Part shown: piece by piece, positions 44,367-53,173 of the stretch
Numbering within the stretch: the stretch's first letter is position 1
How the letters are laid out: each line of letters opens with the position of its first letter
Assembly (NCBI RefSeq): GCF_018129965.1
Contig: NZ_JAFCKW010000001.1
Coordinates: 620,001-684,000 of the forward strand
Direction: 5' to 3'
From: Bradyrhizobium diazoefficiens
GTDB lineage: Bacteria > Pseudomonadota > Alphaproteobacteria > Rhizobiales > Xanthobacteraceae
DNA length: 64,000 bases
Program-made: the position numbers and the translations under genes
Notes under the pieces: model-generated
The model's database searches: none
The model's input: only the letters and a program-made list of their open reading frames with translations
Told to the model about the DNA's origin: nothing

Positions 44367-44481
44367 TATGTCCCTTTATGTACGCGTTACATTTTCACGA
44401 GGGGACATACCGGGCTTTCACCGGTACGGAGGGGCGGCATCATGCCTTTGGACTGATGTGGGTGGGGTCCAACCCGCCGTA
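44367..44481 (-). promoter_or_regulatory. Structured mRNA leader of flagellin 3
   Basis: P1 is TACGGCGGG/GGGAGGCCGTA-type: positions 44425-44433 pair with 44473-44481 with one mismatch. P2 is TTGGAC/GTCCAA (44448-44453 with 44467-44472), a compensatory change from TTGGGC/GCCCAA. The GGCATGATGCC hairpin is at 44436-44446, TACCGG/CCGGTA at 44408-44426, and TATGTCCC (44402-44409) pairs perfectly over 8 bp with GGGACATA (44367-44374) at the Shine-Dalgarno. Confidence 0.7.
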
Positions 44482-44500
44482 CCGCATTGCTAGCACGTCG

Positions 44501-44518
44501 AATCTTGCGCAGGGATTA
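44501..44518 (-). promoter_or_regulatory. LafR-box candidate before flagellin 3
   Basis: Promoter-sense TAATCCCTGCGCAAGATT, 138 bp before the ATG. It is the most degenerate of the flagellin copies but keeps the GCGCAAG half and the same position. Confidence 0.5.
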
Positions 44519-44628
44519 ATATCGACCTGAATTACGCCGCAAAATCATATGGTTAAGGCTACCTGATGCTAACCATGCCGCGCTACTTTCCGCTAACCAT
44601 AACTAACCCGGCGGGCCGCCGGTCGACC

Positions 44629-45369
44629 CTACGAGAACGACCGCACGAGGCCCGAGGCCAGCAGATTCCAGCCGTCGATCAGCACGAAGAACAGCATCTT
44701 GAAAGGCAGCGCGAGAATCGTCGGCGGCATCATCATCATGCCCATCGACATCGTCAGCGTCGCCACGATCATGTCGATGACGAGGAACGGCAGCATGATC
44801 AGGAAACCGATCTCGAACGAGCGCCTGAGTTCGGAGATCATGAAGGCCGGAATGATGACGCGCAAATCGATGCGCTTGTCGTCGAACTTGCGGCGAAAGC
44901 TCTCCGCGGCGAGCGACTCGAAGGTCTGGAGATCCTTGTCGCGGACGTGAGCCAGCATGAACTCCCGGAACGGATCGGTGATCTTCAGGTAGGCCTCTTC
45001 CTCCGAGATCTCGTTCTTCATCAAAGGCTGCACGCCGGTTTCCCAGGCGCGATCGAAGGTCGGGGCCATCACGTAGAAGGTCATGAACAGTGCGAGGCTG
45101 ATCAACACGAGGTTGGCCGGCGTAGTCTGCAACCCGAGACCGGAGCGCAGAAACGACAGCGCCACGGCAAATCGCGTGAAGCTCGTCACCATGATGAGCA
45201 GACCCGGCGCCACCGACAGCACCGTGATCATCGCCATCAACTGGATGATGCGGCCGCTGGTCGAACCGTTTCCGGGCGGCAGCAGCGAGTTGAGGTCCGG
45301 GATCTGGGCCAGCGCCACTTCGGGCAACACGACCAGGATCAACGCGAGCAATAGGACTTTCACTGTCAC
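44629..45369 (-). CDS. fliP: Flagellar export protein FliP
   Basis: A 246-residue membrane protein with a cleavable signal (VLLLALILVVLPEVALA) and the FliP core: SVAPGLLIMVTSFTRFAVALSFLRSGLGLQTTPANLVLISLALFMTFYVMAP and the C-terminal FEIGFLIMLPFLVIDMIVATLTMSMGMMMMPP. It forms the export gate with FliQ and FliR. It starts with GTG in a GTGA overlap with the fliL stop and ends the motE-flgH-fliL-fliP operon. Confidence 0.95.
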   Translation of the reverse strand: MTVKVLLLALILVVLPEVALAQIPDLNSLLPPGNGSTSGRIIQLMAMITVLSVAPGLLIMVTSFTRFAVALSFLRSGLGLQTTPANLVLISLALFMTFYVMAPTFDRAWETGVQPLMKNEISEEEAYLKITDPFREFMLAHVRDKDLQTFESLAAESFRRKFDDKRIDLRVIIPAFMISELRRSFEIGFLIMLPFLVIDMIVATLTMSMGMMMMPPTILALPFKMLFFVLIDGWNLLASGLVRSFS

Positions 45370-45806
45370 TGAATCACCAACGTCTCAATGATCAATTCGC
45401 GGACCTTGCCCGACGAGCGGATGTTGGCGCGTTCGGCGAGGTCGTCGCGCAGATGCTGCAGCCCGCGCGCCCCCTCGAACTGGCCGACCGTGGCCGATCG
45501 CAGATAGGTCACGATGTCCTCGCTGATGTGGGCGGCCAGGATGCCCGCGTCCTCGTCGCTCATGCTCTCGGTCACCATGGACGCCTCGACACGGGCCCAG
45601 TTGTTGGCCGGCGCGGCGAGATTGGTCACGATCGGGGACAGCTTCCTCAGCCGCGCGCTGCCGGCATAGCTCGACGCAAGAGGCGGCGTGGCGGTTTTCT
45701 TCGCGTCCGCGACGCGCTCGGCGGCCGCGAACAGATGCAGGCCGGCAAGAGCCCCCGCGCCGATCGCAACGAGGGTCAGCACCAGAATGGCCGCTATCAG
45801 GCGCAT
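45366..45806 (-). CDS. fliL: Basal-body-associated protein FliL
   Basis: A 146-residue single-pass membrane protein (MRLIAAILVLTLVAIGAGALAGLHLF) with a periplasmic domain ending DIVTYLRSATVGQFEGARGLQHLRDDLAERANIRSSGKVRELIIETLVIQ, the FliL pattern of final helix and strand. FliL surrounds the stator and stabilises it. ATG 45806 is chosen for its GGGGA site; an ATG at 45845 that overlaps the end of flgH is the alternative. It lies between flgH and fliP. Confidence 0.85.
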   Translation of the reverse strand: MRLIAAILVLTLVAIGAGALAGLHLFAAAERVADAKKTATPPLASSYAGSARLRKLSPIVTNLAAPANNWARVEASMVTESMSDEDAGILAAHISEDIVTYLRSATVGQFEGARGLQHLRDDLAERANIRSSGKVRELIIETLVIQ

Positions 45807-45848
45807 GACGTCCCCAGCCCTCGCAACGCGGCCCGACGGCTGCATGTC

Positions 45849-46544
45849 TCAGAATGGTGCCACGGCGTCATAGATCCGATGTCCCCATCCAGGCTGCTGC
45901 ACGTCAGACAGATTTCCACGACCGCCGTAGGAGACGCGCGCTTCGGCGATCTTCTCGTAGGAGATGGTGTTGGTGCGTGAAATATCGCGCGGACGCACGA
46001 TGCCGCCGACATTGAGCACGCGCATCTCCGTGTTGACCTTGAATTCCTGCGAGCCGCTGATCATCATATTGCCGTTCGGCAATACGTCGGTGACGATTGC
46101 GGCGATCGAGAGCTTGATGTCCTCGGTGCGATCGATCTGGCCATTGCCCTTGATCTGCGTATTGGTGTTGAGATTGGCGCTGGTGGAGCCCTTGTCCTGC
46201 CATCCCGCCACGTCCATCAGCCAGTCGAGACCGAATTTGATCTGCGAGTCGCGCGAGCGATCGGTCTTGTTGTCCAGCTTGGCCTTGTCCTGCATCGAAA
46301 TGATCACCGTCACGACGTCTCCGGTGCGCCGGGCGCGGGGATCGCGGTAGAGATCAGTGCCGTCGTCCCAGGTCGAACGGTAGCTGACCGGCGAGCGCAT
46401 CCGCGGCGTCACCGGGATCGGATCAGCCTGCGTCCTGAGACCGGTGCCCACCGGCGACAGGCGCGGACCGGTGAGAACCTCCGCGGGATCGCCGACGCAT
46501 CCGGCAAGCATGAGGAGCGACAGGATGAGGATCAGATTCTTCAT
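45849..46544 (-). CDS. flgH: L-ring lipoprotein FlgH
   Basis: A 231-residue protein with a lipobox (LMLAGC, Cys16). The FlgH core is present: SVKIEG-like parts appear as YRDPRARRTGDVVTVIISMQDKAKLDNKTDRSRDSQIKFGLDWL and GNGQIDRTEDIKLSIAAIVTDVLPNGNMMISGSQEFKVNTEMRVLNVGGIVRPRDI. It forms the outer-membrane L-ring. It directly follows motE (no gap) in the operon. Confidence 0.95.
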   Translation of the reverse strand: MKNLILILSLLMLAGCVGDPAEVLTGPRLSPVGTGLRTQADPIPVTPRMRSPVSYRSTWDDGTDLYRDPRARRTGDVVTVIISMQDKAKLDNKTDRSRDSQIKFGLDWLMDVAGWQDKGSTSANLNTNTQIKGNGQIDRTEDIKLSIAAIVTDVLPNGNMMISGSQEFKVNTEMRVLNVGGIVRPRDISRTNTISYEKIAEARVSYGGRGNLSDVQQPGWGHRIYDAVAPF

Positions 46545-47318
46545 CTATTTGGTCTTTCCGTCATCCACGCGGCGCATCCCGCCGAGCAGATCGGCAAGGT
46601 GCGCTGCGCGCGCCGTATCCATCTCGTTGAAGATCGCGCTCGAACTCCTCGGACTGAGCTTGGCGAGCACCGCCGCGGCGGTCTCGTCGGCCATGCCGGC
46701 AATCTGGGTCGCCGCGGCATCTGGCTTCATGCGCGAATAGATCTCGACGACCTGGGCCTCGGCCTTCTTCAGGAAATCGTCGCGCAGCGCCATCCACTTC
46801 TCGTATTCGGCACGCTTGGCCTCGACTTCGGCGATTCGATCGCGAAGCTGACTCTCGGCCTTCTCCAGTTCCTTGATCTGCCAGGCCAGTCTCGCATCGA
46901 CGGCAGGGTCGGTCACGTTGCCGCAGAACAGGGCCACCTCGTTATCCGAAGGCACCTGCACCGGTGCAGGCTTCGGCGGGACCGTAACGCTGCCGGGCTT
47001 GGCCGTGCGCACGGGCGCGGCTGTGGGCGGGGGCACAGGGGCCTGCGCCCGCGTCTCGGACGCCGGGACCGCGCCGGTGATTGCAGGTCCCGACTCTTCA
47101 GCCGCCCACGCCGTCGCCCGGATCGACGAATTGTCACCCGGTATCGGCGCCGGCGCGGGCGGCTTTTGCGGTCCGGCCGCGCGGGCACGCGCGAAGGACA
47201 GCAGGTTGAGCGGCTTGGAAGGCTTGGCCTCGTCCAGCGCGAACCCGGGCGACGCATTCGCGAACGCGGTGATCGCGATCAGGAAGAGCAGTTTGGCTTT
47301 GTGATCCAGCTTCAGCAT
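46545..47318 (-). CDS. motE: Motility protein MotE (MotC chaperone), MgtE_N-like
   Basis: A 257-residue secreted protein with a signal-like N-terminus (AKLLFLIAITAFANASPGFA). A Pro-rich stretch is followed by a coiled coil (WQIKELEKAESQLRDRIAEVEAKRAEYEKWMALRDDF) and an MgtE N-domain-like end (YSRMKPDAAATQIAGMADETAAAVLAKLSPRSSSAIFNEMDTARAAHLADLLGG). In Sinorhizobium MotE is the periplasmic chaperone of MotC. It opens an operon with flgH, fliL and fliP and has its own CAAGC element 45 bp upstream. Confidence 0.88.
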   Translation of the reverse strand: MLKLDHKAKLLFLIAITAFANASPGFALDEAKPSKPLNLLSFARARAAGPQKPPAPAPIPGDNSSIRATAWAAEESGPAITGAVPASETRAQAPVPPPTAAPVRTAKPGSVTVPPKPAPVQVPSDNEVALFCGNVTDPAVDARLAWQIKELEKAESQLRDRIAEVEAKRAEYEKWMALRDDFLKKAEAQVVEIYSRMKPDAAATQIAGMADETAAAVLAKLSPRSSSAIFNEMDTARAAHLADLLGGMRRVDDGKTK

Positions 47319-47363
47319 CGGGCCGCGCGCGATTCTCGGTCAAGACCTGAGCATTGAGCGACC

Positions 47364-47381
47364 AAGCTTGCACGACGCTTG
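47364..47381 (-). promoter_or_regulatory. LafR-box candidate before motE
   Basis: Promoter-sense CAAGCGTCGTGCAAGCTT has two perfect CAAGC half sites 11 bp apart. It lies between the flgI stop and the motE start, 45 bp before the ATG, so motE-flgH-fliL-fliP is a separate unit from the flgB-flgI operon. Confidence 0.7.
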
Positions 47382-47385
47382 TGCA

Positions 47386-48516
47386 TCATTGCACGATGAC
47401 ATCGGCCTGGAGCGCGCCGGCGGTCTTGATCGCCTGGAGGATGGCGATGATGCCCGACGGCTTGAGACCGATCTGGTTCAGTCCCCGCACCAGACGCTGC
47501 AGGTCGACACCGCTCAGAATCGCCACCTGCGATCCGGCCTCGTTGGCTTCGACGATGGTCTGGGGCACGACCACGGTCTGGCCTTGCGAGAACGGCGCCG
47601 GCTGCGACACCACGGGAAGCTCGGTGACTCGCACGGTCAGATTTCCGTGCGTGACGGCAACGGTCGAGATACGCACGTCACGCCCGATCACCACCGTGCC
47701 GGTGCGTTCGTTGATCACCACCCGCGCCGGCGTGTCAGGCTCGACCGTCAGTTCGCCGATTTCGGCCAGGAACCGAACCGGACCGATATTGCGCGGTTTC
47801 GAGAGCACGATCGTGCGGTAGTCTCGTTCGAAAGCGATCTGCGCGCGATACCGGCCGCCGGCGAAGCGATTGATCGCATCGAGGATGCGCGTCGCGGTGA
47901 CGAAATCGGGGTTCTTCAGCTCCAGCACCAGGAATTCCATCTCGTGCAGGCTTCCCTGCACCTCGCGTTCGACCAGCGCGCCATTCGGAATGCGCCCGGC
48001 GGTCGGCGTGCCCTGGCTGACGTTCTGGGCCTGGCCGCCGACGCTGTAACCAGCGACGGTCACAGCGCCCTGCGCGACCGCATAGACGGCGCCATCCGCG
48101 GCACGCAGCGACGTCATCACCAGCGTGCCGCCGAGCAGCGAGGTCGCATCGCCGAGCGACGACACGGTCACGTCCATACGTTCACCCGCCCCGATCGACG
48201 GCTGCAGGTCCGCGGTCACCATCACGGCCGCCACGTTGCGTGTGCGCAGCGTGGTCGGACGCGGGGGATTGTTGGTGCTCGTGGTCTCGTTCCTGACATT
48301 GATGCCCATGTTCTCGAGCATCGATTGCAGGGATTGCTCCGTGAACGGCGCGTTGCGGAGCGTGTCGCCGGTGCCGTTCAGGCCGATGACGAGCCCATAG
48401 CCCACGATCTGGTTCTCGCGCAGGCCCTTGATATCCGCGATGTCCTTGATGCGGACGGCGGCCTGGGCGCTGGCGGCGAAAACGAGCAGGACGAGCGCAA
48501 GCAGGACTCTGGTCAT
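47386..48516 (-). CDS. flgI: P-ring protein FlgI
   Basis: A 376-residue secreted protein with a signal peptide (LLALVLLVFAASAQA) and the FlgI core: VRIKDIADIKGLRENQIVGYGLVIGLNGTGDTLRNAPFTEQSLQSMLENMGIN and the C-terminal LVRGLNQIGLKPSGIIAILQAIKTAGALQADVIV. It forms the periplasmic P-ring. Its start overlaps the flgA stop (ATGA). It is the last gene of flgB-flgC-fliE-flgG-flgA-flgI. Confidence 0.96.
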   Translation of the reverse strand: MTRVLLALVLLVFAASAQAAVRIKDIADIKGLRENQIVGYGLVIGLNGTGDTLRNAPFTEQSLQSMLENMGINVRNETTSTNNPPRPTTLRTRNVAAVMVTADLQPSIGAGERMDVTVSSLGDATSLLGGTLVMTSLRAADGAVYAVAQGAVTVAGYSVGGQAQNVSQGTPTAGRIPNGALVEREVQGSLHEMEFLVLELKNPDFVTATRILDAINRFAGGRYRAQIAFERDYRTIVLSKPRNIGPVRFLAEIGELTVEPDTPARVVINERTGTVVIGRDVRISTVAVTHGNLTVRVTELPVVSQPAPFSQGQTVVVPQTIVEANEAGSQVAILSGVDLQRLVRGLNQIGLKPSGIIAILQAIKTAGALQADVIVQ

Positions 48517-48989
48517 GATCCGTCCACGACCTTGACGGTGCCATCCGGCTGGACGACGCCCCTGATGATCACACCGGTGTCCGTGTTTCGGATCGGAATG
48601 AGTGCGCCGGGCGCGCCCGGCTGCATCGCCGACCCGTAGGTCACGATCGACAGGCCGCTGTCCTCGACCACGACCTTGACCATGGCGCCGCGCGCGATGG
48701 TCCAGGGATCCTCCACCGAATTGCTAGGGATCGGCTGGCCGGGCAGCAGAGTGCGGCGCGCCATCCGTCCGACCAGGACCTGACGTGCCTCGATGAACAT
48801 GGCAACGCCGAGCACGTTCGGCGCGAAGGTCCGTTCCGTAATCATGTCGTCCCGGATCAACTCTCCGGCGCGGATCGACACGGCCGGCACCGGAAGCCGC
48901 TTCTCCTCGGCCGCCGCGAGGCGCACCGAGACGAGAACCAGCAGCACGGCGGCCAACCCGCGCACCATCGAGCCTATCCTGTTCAACAT
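48513..48989 (-). CDS. flgA: P-ring assembly chaperone FlgA
   Basis: A 158-residue secreted protein with a signal peptide (GLAAVLLVLVSVRLAAA) and the SAF-like FlgA core (VPAVSIRAGELIRDDMITERTF and RRTLLPGQPIPSNSVEDPWTIARGAMVKVVVEDSGLSIVTYGSAMQPGAPGALIPIRNTDTGVIIRG). It helps FlgI assemble in the periplasm. It is the short form common in Rhizobiales. ATG 48989 is used; 48968 is a possible alternative. Confidence 0.92.
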   Translation of the reverse strand: MLNRIGSMVRGLAAVLLVLVSVRLAAAEEKRLPVPAVSIRAGELIRDDMITERTFAPNVLGVAMFIEARQVLVGRMARRTLLPGQPIPSNSVEDPWTIARGAMVKVVVEDSGLSIVTYGSAMQPGAPGALIPIRNTDTGVIIRGVVQPDGTVKVVDGS

Positions 48990-49002
48990 CGCGACACCGG
49001 AA

Positions 49003-49791
49003 CTAGCGCATGCCCTTCGAGACCGTCTGGGCCATTTCATCCGAGGCCTGGATGACTTTGGCGTTCATTTCGTAGGCGCGCTGCGCCGAGATCAGCTCGG
49101 TAATTTCCTTGACCGGATCGACGTTTGAGGCCTCGAGGTATTTCTGATTGATCTTGCCGTAGCCGGAATCACCGGGGAGTCCGACGACCGGCGTGCCGGA
49201 CGCCGTGGTTTCGCGATAGAGATTGCTGCCGAGCGGCTCGAGGCCCGCTTCGTTGGCAAAGTTGGCGAGATTGAGCTGGCCGATCTGCCGCGGGTTGATT
49301 TCAGTGTCCAGCTTGGCAAACACCTGCCCGGTCTGGTTGACCGTGACCTCGACCGTCCCCTGCGGTACCGTAATCGCGGGATCGAGCAGATAGCCGTCGA
49401 TGGTGACGAGCTGGCTGTTGGCATTGGTGTTAAACGAACCGGCGCGGGTATACTGCACCTCGTTGTTCGGACCCAGCACCTGAAACCAGCCCCGGCCGTT
49501 GATGGCCATGTCGTAGGGGTTTCCAGTCTGCGTGAGCGCGCCTTGGATATGAAGCTTGCGGATGGCCGCGGACTTGACGCCGAGGCCGAGATTGGCGCCT
49601 TCCGGAATCGGCGACGAACCGTTGACGTTCGCGACGCCCTGCATGCGGTCCATCTGGTAGAACAGGTCGGTGAATTCCGCGCGCGCCCGCTTGTACGACG
49701 TCGAGTTGATGTTGGCGATATTGTTCGCGATGACTTCGATGTTGGTCTGCTGGGCATTCATGCCCGTTGCCGCGATGGCGAGCGATTTCAC
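49003..49791 (-). CDS. flgG: Distal rod protein FlgG
   Basis: A 262-residue axial protein with the rod motif [36 protein letters not shown] at the start and [43 protein letters not shown] at the end. The length and the inner block [32 protein letters not shown] are those of FlgG. It is in the rod operon between fliE and flgA. Confidence 0.96.
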   Translation of the reverse strand: MKSLAIAATGMNAQQTNIEVIANNIANINSTSYKRARAEFTDLFYQMDRMQGVANVNGSSPIPEGANLGLGVKSAAIRKLHIQGALTQTGNPYDMAINGRGWFQVLGPNNEVQYTRAGSFNTNANSQLVTIDGYLLDPAITVPQGTVEVTVNQTGQVFAKLDTEINPRQIGQLNLANFANEAGLEPLGSNLYRETTASGTPVVGLPGDSGYGKINQKYLEASNVDPVKEITELISAQRAYEMNAKVIQASDEMAQTVSKGMR

Positions 49792-49808
49792 AGTGTCATT
49801 CCTTCAGG

Positions 49809-50138
49809 TCAGATCGACATTCGAACGACTTCTTGGTAGGCCTGCACGACCTTGTCGCGGACCGCGACTGCCGTCTGCAAGGCCTGCTCGGCCGACATCA
49901 GCGCCTCGACGACCCGCCGGGTCGATTCCTTGCCCTGCATCGCCGAGATCGACGCCGCTTCGCCCGCCTTCAGCGTTCCGATCGCGTCGGTCGTCACCTG
50001 CTTCATTACCGAATCGAATCCGGCATCGTCGGTGGACTGGATCGCGGTCGGCGCGGCGGGCGCGATCGCCTGCGCCTCCGTTGCACGAGACGCCGCCTGG
50101 CCTGCAGAGACAGCAGTGGATGAAATGGCTTCAAGCAT
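49809..50138 (-). CDS. fliE: Rod-MS ring junction protein FliE
   Basis: A 109-residue helical protein ending SAEQALQTAVAVRDKVVQAYQEVVRMSI, the conserved C-terminal helix of FliE; SFDSVMKQVTTDAIGTLKAGEAASISAMQGKESTRRVVEALM is the middle. It links the MS ring to the rod. It lies 2 bp after flgC and 17 bp before flgG. Confidence 0.94.
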   Translation of the reverse strand: MLEAISSTAVSAGQAASRATEAQAIAPAAPTAIQSTDDAGFDSVMKQVTTDAIGTLKAGEAASISAMQGKESTRRVVEALMSAEQALQTAVAVRDKVVQAYQEVVRMSI

Positions 50139-50140
50139 TG

Positions 50141-50557
50141 TCAGTTCCTCAGCAGGTCGATGGTCATGCCCAGCATCGACCGCACCTGCTTCACGACCTG
50201 GAGATTGGCTTCATAGGAGCGGTTGACTTCACGCATGTCGGCCATCTCGATCATCATGTTGACGTTCGGCATCTTGACGTAGCCTGCCTTGTCGGCAGCA
50301 GGATGTCCCGGATCGTATTCCACGCGGTACGGCGTGGTATCGACGCCGATCTCCTTGACCTTCGAGAGCTGCGCGCCCGACACGCGATCCAGCTCGGCAT
50401 CGAACGTGATGGTCTTGCGCTGATACGGATCGGCTCCTGCCGTGCGCCCGGTCGATGTCGCGTTGGCCAGGTTTTCCGAGACGATGCGCATCCGCGTCGA
50501 TTGCGATTCCAGCCCGGAGCTCGCGACCGTCAATGATGCCTGCAGTGAATCCAGCAT
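50141..50557 (-). CDS. flgC: Proximal rod protein FlgC
   Basis: A 138-residue rod protein. [33 protein letters not shown] at the start and [47 protein letters not shown] at the end are the rod-family terminal helices; the length fits FlgC. It is placed between flgB and fliE in the rod operon. Confidence 0.95.
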   Translation of the reverse strand: MLDSLQASLTVASSGLESQSTRMRIVSENLANATSTGRTAGADPYQRKTITFDAELDRVSGAQLSKVKEIGVDTTPYRVEYDPGHPAADKAGYVKMPNVNMMIEMADMREVNRSYEANLQVVKQVRSMLGMTIDLLRN

Positions 50558-50568
50558 TTCGATATACC

Positions 50569-50949
50569 TCAGGTCTTTGCGCTCGACAGCAGCATGCGGT
50601 GAAACGACCGCACGACCGCCGCGTTCATCGAGTAGTCGCGACTGACGCCGCTGCCCTTGATCATCTCCTGCTCAAGACTGACCGAGTTTCCGGAATGAAC
50701 CACTTCCCAGCTGTCCTTCTTGGCAGTCGCCCGCGTGTCGGCTTCGGCCGGAGACAATTGCATGTGCGATGGCGACGTCGTCGCCAGCCTCACCGGAGTG
50801 CTGTCGAGCACCTTATTGAATGGTTCGACGTCCCGCGCCTTGAAGCCCGGCGTATTGGCATTGGCGACGTTGGTGGCGATGGTCGACTGGCGGAGTTCAA
50901 GATACCGCGCCTGCGACGATGCGAGTTCGAAGAGATATAGCGGTCCCAC
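50569..50949 (-). CDS. flgB: Proximal rod protein FlgB
   Basis: A 126-residue rod protein with the motif [30 protein letters not shown] near the start and a C-terminal helix ([24 protein letters not shown]). It is the first gene of the rod operon. The ATG is 42 bp after a CAAGC direct-repeat element, and flhB ends just upstream, so flgB is the head of a new transcription unit. Confidence 0.93.
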   Translation of the reverse strand: MGPLYLFELASSQARYLELRQSTIATNVANANTPGFKARDVEPFNKVLDSTPVRLATTSPSHMQLSPAEADTRATAKKDSWEVVHSGNSVSLEQEMIKGSGVSRDYSMNAAVVRSFHRMLLSSAKT

Positions 50950-50991
50950 GACGGCCCCTTCTGGTCCATTGGAAGAGAAGCTTAGGGGCGC

Positions 50992-51009
50992 AAGCTTTCG
51001 TCAGGCTGA
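50992..51009 (-). promoter_or_regulatory. LafR-box candidate before flgB
   Basis: Promoter-sense TCAGCCTGACGAAAGCTT, 42 bp before the flgB ATG and between flhB and flgB. The outer parts fit the consensus while the centre differs. Confidence 0.55.
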
Positions 51010-51034
51010 TGCTGCGGACGCAGTCCTCGTAAAT

Positions 51035-52117
51035 CTACTGAACGTTCTCGGGCCGCGGCGCCTGCTTGGACTGCAGGAAGTAGATGATCTCGGCGACCGG
51101 CCGGAAGAATTCGGCCGGGATCACCTGGTCGACCTGAACCGCCTCATACAGCGCACGCGCCAGCGCCTTGTTCTCGATCACGGGAATTCGGTTCTGCTCG
51201 GCGACTTCGCGGATCTTCAGCGCGATCACGTCCATGCCCTTGGCGACGACGACCGGCGCCGCGTTTTCCTCACGCCTGTAGCGAAGCGCAATCGCAAAGT
51301 GCGTCGGGTTCGCGATCACCAGCGTCGCACGCGCGGCGGAGGCGATCATCCGCTGGCGCGAACGGTCGCGCGCCAGCGAACGCAGGCGCGCCTTGACGAG
51401 CGGATCGCCTTCCGCCTGCTTGTGCTCGTCCTTGATCTCCTGCTTGGTCATGCGCAGCTCGCGCCGCCAGTGGAATCGAGCCCAGGCGAGATCGATCGCG
51501 ACCAGGACAATCGTCGCGATGCAGATCGCAGAAACGATCCGCATCGAGACATTGAGAATCATTTCCGGAAGCGCGACCGGATCGGTGTACATCGCCTCGA
51601 ACGCCTTCGCCTCCGACGAGCGAAGCACGAATGCGACCACGGCTGTGACCGACGCGAGCTTGAACAGCGACTTTCCGAACTCGACGAGACCTTGCGTCCC
51701 GAACAGCCGGCTCCAGCCGCTGACCGGAGAGATTCGCGAGGGATCCGGCATGATGCGCTGGAGTACCAGGCTGGGCGCGTTCTGCAGCAGCGACGCCGCC
51801 AGTCCGAAAGCGACCAGGACGATGACGAGGGGAATCAGGAATCGAAACGCCTCGAGGCTGACCACGGTGAGGAGATTCTGGGCGTCAGCCCCGGTGCTGA
51901 GACGATAGCCATCGGGATCGTCGATGAGGTTCTTCAGCGTCGGCGTCAGTTGCTGCACGCCCGGGCCGATCAGGAACATCTGAATGACCAACAGCGCCGC
52001 CATCGACGCGAAGATGGACGCCTCCCGAGAGACCGGGATTTTGCCCTCCTCGAGCGCATCACGGACTTTCTTCTCGGTCGGCTCTTCTGTTTTGCTCTCC
52101 TGGTCGGATTCTGCCAT
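51035..52117 (-). CDS. flhB: Flagellar export switch protein FlhB
   Basis: A 360-residue membrane protein of the FlhB/YscU family. It begins MAESDQESKTEEPTEKKVRDALEEGKIPVS, has four membrane segments, and carries the autocleavage motif NPTH at 270-273 followed by FAIALRY. FlhB switches export from hook to filament proteins. It is the last gene of the motA-fliM-fliN-fliG-flhB operon, 13 bp after fliG. Confidence 0.96.
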   Translation of the reverse strand: MAESDQESKTEEPTEKKVRDALEEGKIPVSREASIFASMAALLVIQMFLIGPGVQQLTPTLKNLIDDPDGYRLSTGADAQNLLTVVSLEAFRFLIPLVIVLVAFGLAASLLQNAPSLVLQRIMPDPSRISPVSGWSRLFGTQGLVEFGKSLFKLASVTAVVAFVLRSSEAKAFEAMYTDPVALPEMILNVSMRIVSAICIATIVLVAIDLAWARFHWRRELRMTKQEIKDEHKQAEGDPLVKARLRSLARDRSRQRMIASAARATLVIANPTHFAIALRYRREENAAPVVVAKGMDVIALKIREVAEQNRIPVIENKALARALYEAVQVDQVIPAEFFRPVAEIIYFLQSKQAPRPENVQ

Positions 52118-52130
52118 GCTGGTTCAGCGG

Positions 52131-53171
52131 TCAGCGAAAGACCAGCTCGTCCTCCTGCTCGGGGTTGAGCTCGATTTCGCCCTTTTCCGCGAGCTCGAGC
52201 GCGAGGTCGGTGATGACGCGACGCGCCTCCAGCACATCGCGCTGGTTCGACGGCTCTCCGATGGCGAGTTCATGCTCCACGACGCGACGGACGCGCGAAG
52301 CCACCGAGGACAGGATCAGTTCGCGGAAGTTCTTGTCGGTCCCCTTCAGCGCGACGACGATACGATCGGTCGGCACCTGGTCGAAGATCATGGTGCGCGC
52401 CTTCGGCGTCAGGTGAATTACGTCGTCGAACGTAAACAGCAGCTCCTTCAGAACTTCAGCTGATTTCGGCCGCTTCTCGGAAAGGCTCTTCAGCATGTCC
52501 TCGATGTGGCCGCGCTCCATCTTGTTGATGATGTCGGCGACGCGGGCGTAGGTGTCCGCGCCGAGGTTGCGGGCGAAGTTCAGCGTCAGGTCCTCGTGCA
52601 GCGTCTTTTCCAGGACCTTCATCGCATCGTCGACGATCGGCTTGAGACTGAGCACGCGTCGCATCAGCTCGTTGCGCAGGCTCGACGGCAGCTGACTCAT
52701 GACCTTGGCCGCGCAGGCCGGCTTGACCTTGGACAGGATGAGCGCGGCGGTCTGCGGATGCTCCTTCGAGAGGTAGGTCGCCAGCGAGTTCTCCGATACC
52801 GACGAGACGCGATCCCACACCGACCGGCTCGAATTGCCGAGCAGATCGGACATGATCGCCGAGACCTGCTCGGCCGGAAGGACGTCGCCGAGCACGGCCT
52901 CCAGCCCCCCGATCGTGCCGAGGATGTTGGCGCCCATTGAGAATTGCTGGGCGAACTCCTCGACAATCGCCTCGAGCTCCTGCGCCGTGATGGGCCGCAG
53001 CTCCGCCGCGGCCTTGGTGACGATGCGGATATCCTGCGGCTCGAACTGCTGAAGCACGCTCGCGGCCGCCTGCCGGCCCATGGCCAGCAGGAGCGCCGCG
53101 ACCTTGTCCGTTCCGCGCAGCGTGGCGACGCCTCGCTGCTTGATGGGAGCGATCCCGACCTGTGCCGCCAT
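52131..53171 (-). CDS. fliG: Motor switch protein FliG
   Basis: A 346-residue cytoplasmic C-ring protein. The N-terminal block (ALLLAMGRQAAASVLQQFEPQDIRIVTKAAAEL), the middle EHPQTAALILSKVKPACAAKVMSQLP and the C-terminal torque-helix region (FTFDDVIHLTPKARTMIFDQVPTDRIVVALKGTDKNFRELILSSVASRVRRVVEHEL) are all present. It converts stator motion into rotation. Two bases separate it from fliN. Confidence 0.95.
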   Translation of the reverse strand: MAAQVGIAPIKQRGVATLRGTDKVAALLLAMGRQAAASVLQQFEPQDIRIVTKAAAELRPITAQELEAIVEEFAQQFSMGANILGTIGGLEAVLGDVLPAEQVSAIMSDLLGNSSRSVWDRVSSVSENSLATYLSKEHPQTAALILSKVKPACAAKVMSQLPSSLRNELMRRVLSLKPIVDDAMKVLEKTLHEDLTLNFARNLGADTYARVADIINKMERGHIEDMLKSLSEKRPKSAEVLKELLFTFDDVIHLTPKARTMIFDQVPTDRIVVALKGTDKNFRELILSSVASRVRRVVEHELAIGEPSNQRDVLEARRVITDLALELAEKGEIELNPEQEDELVFR

Positions 53172-53173
53172 GG

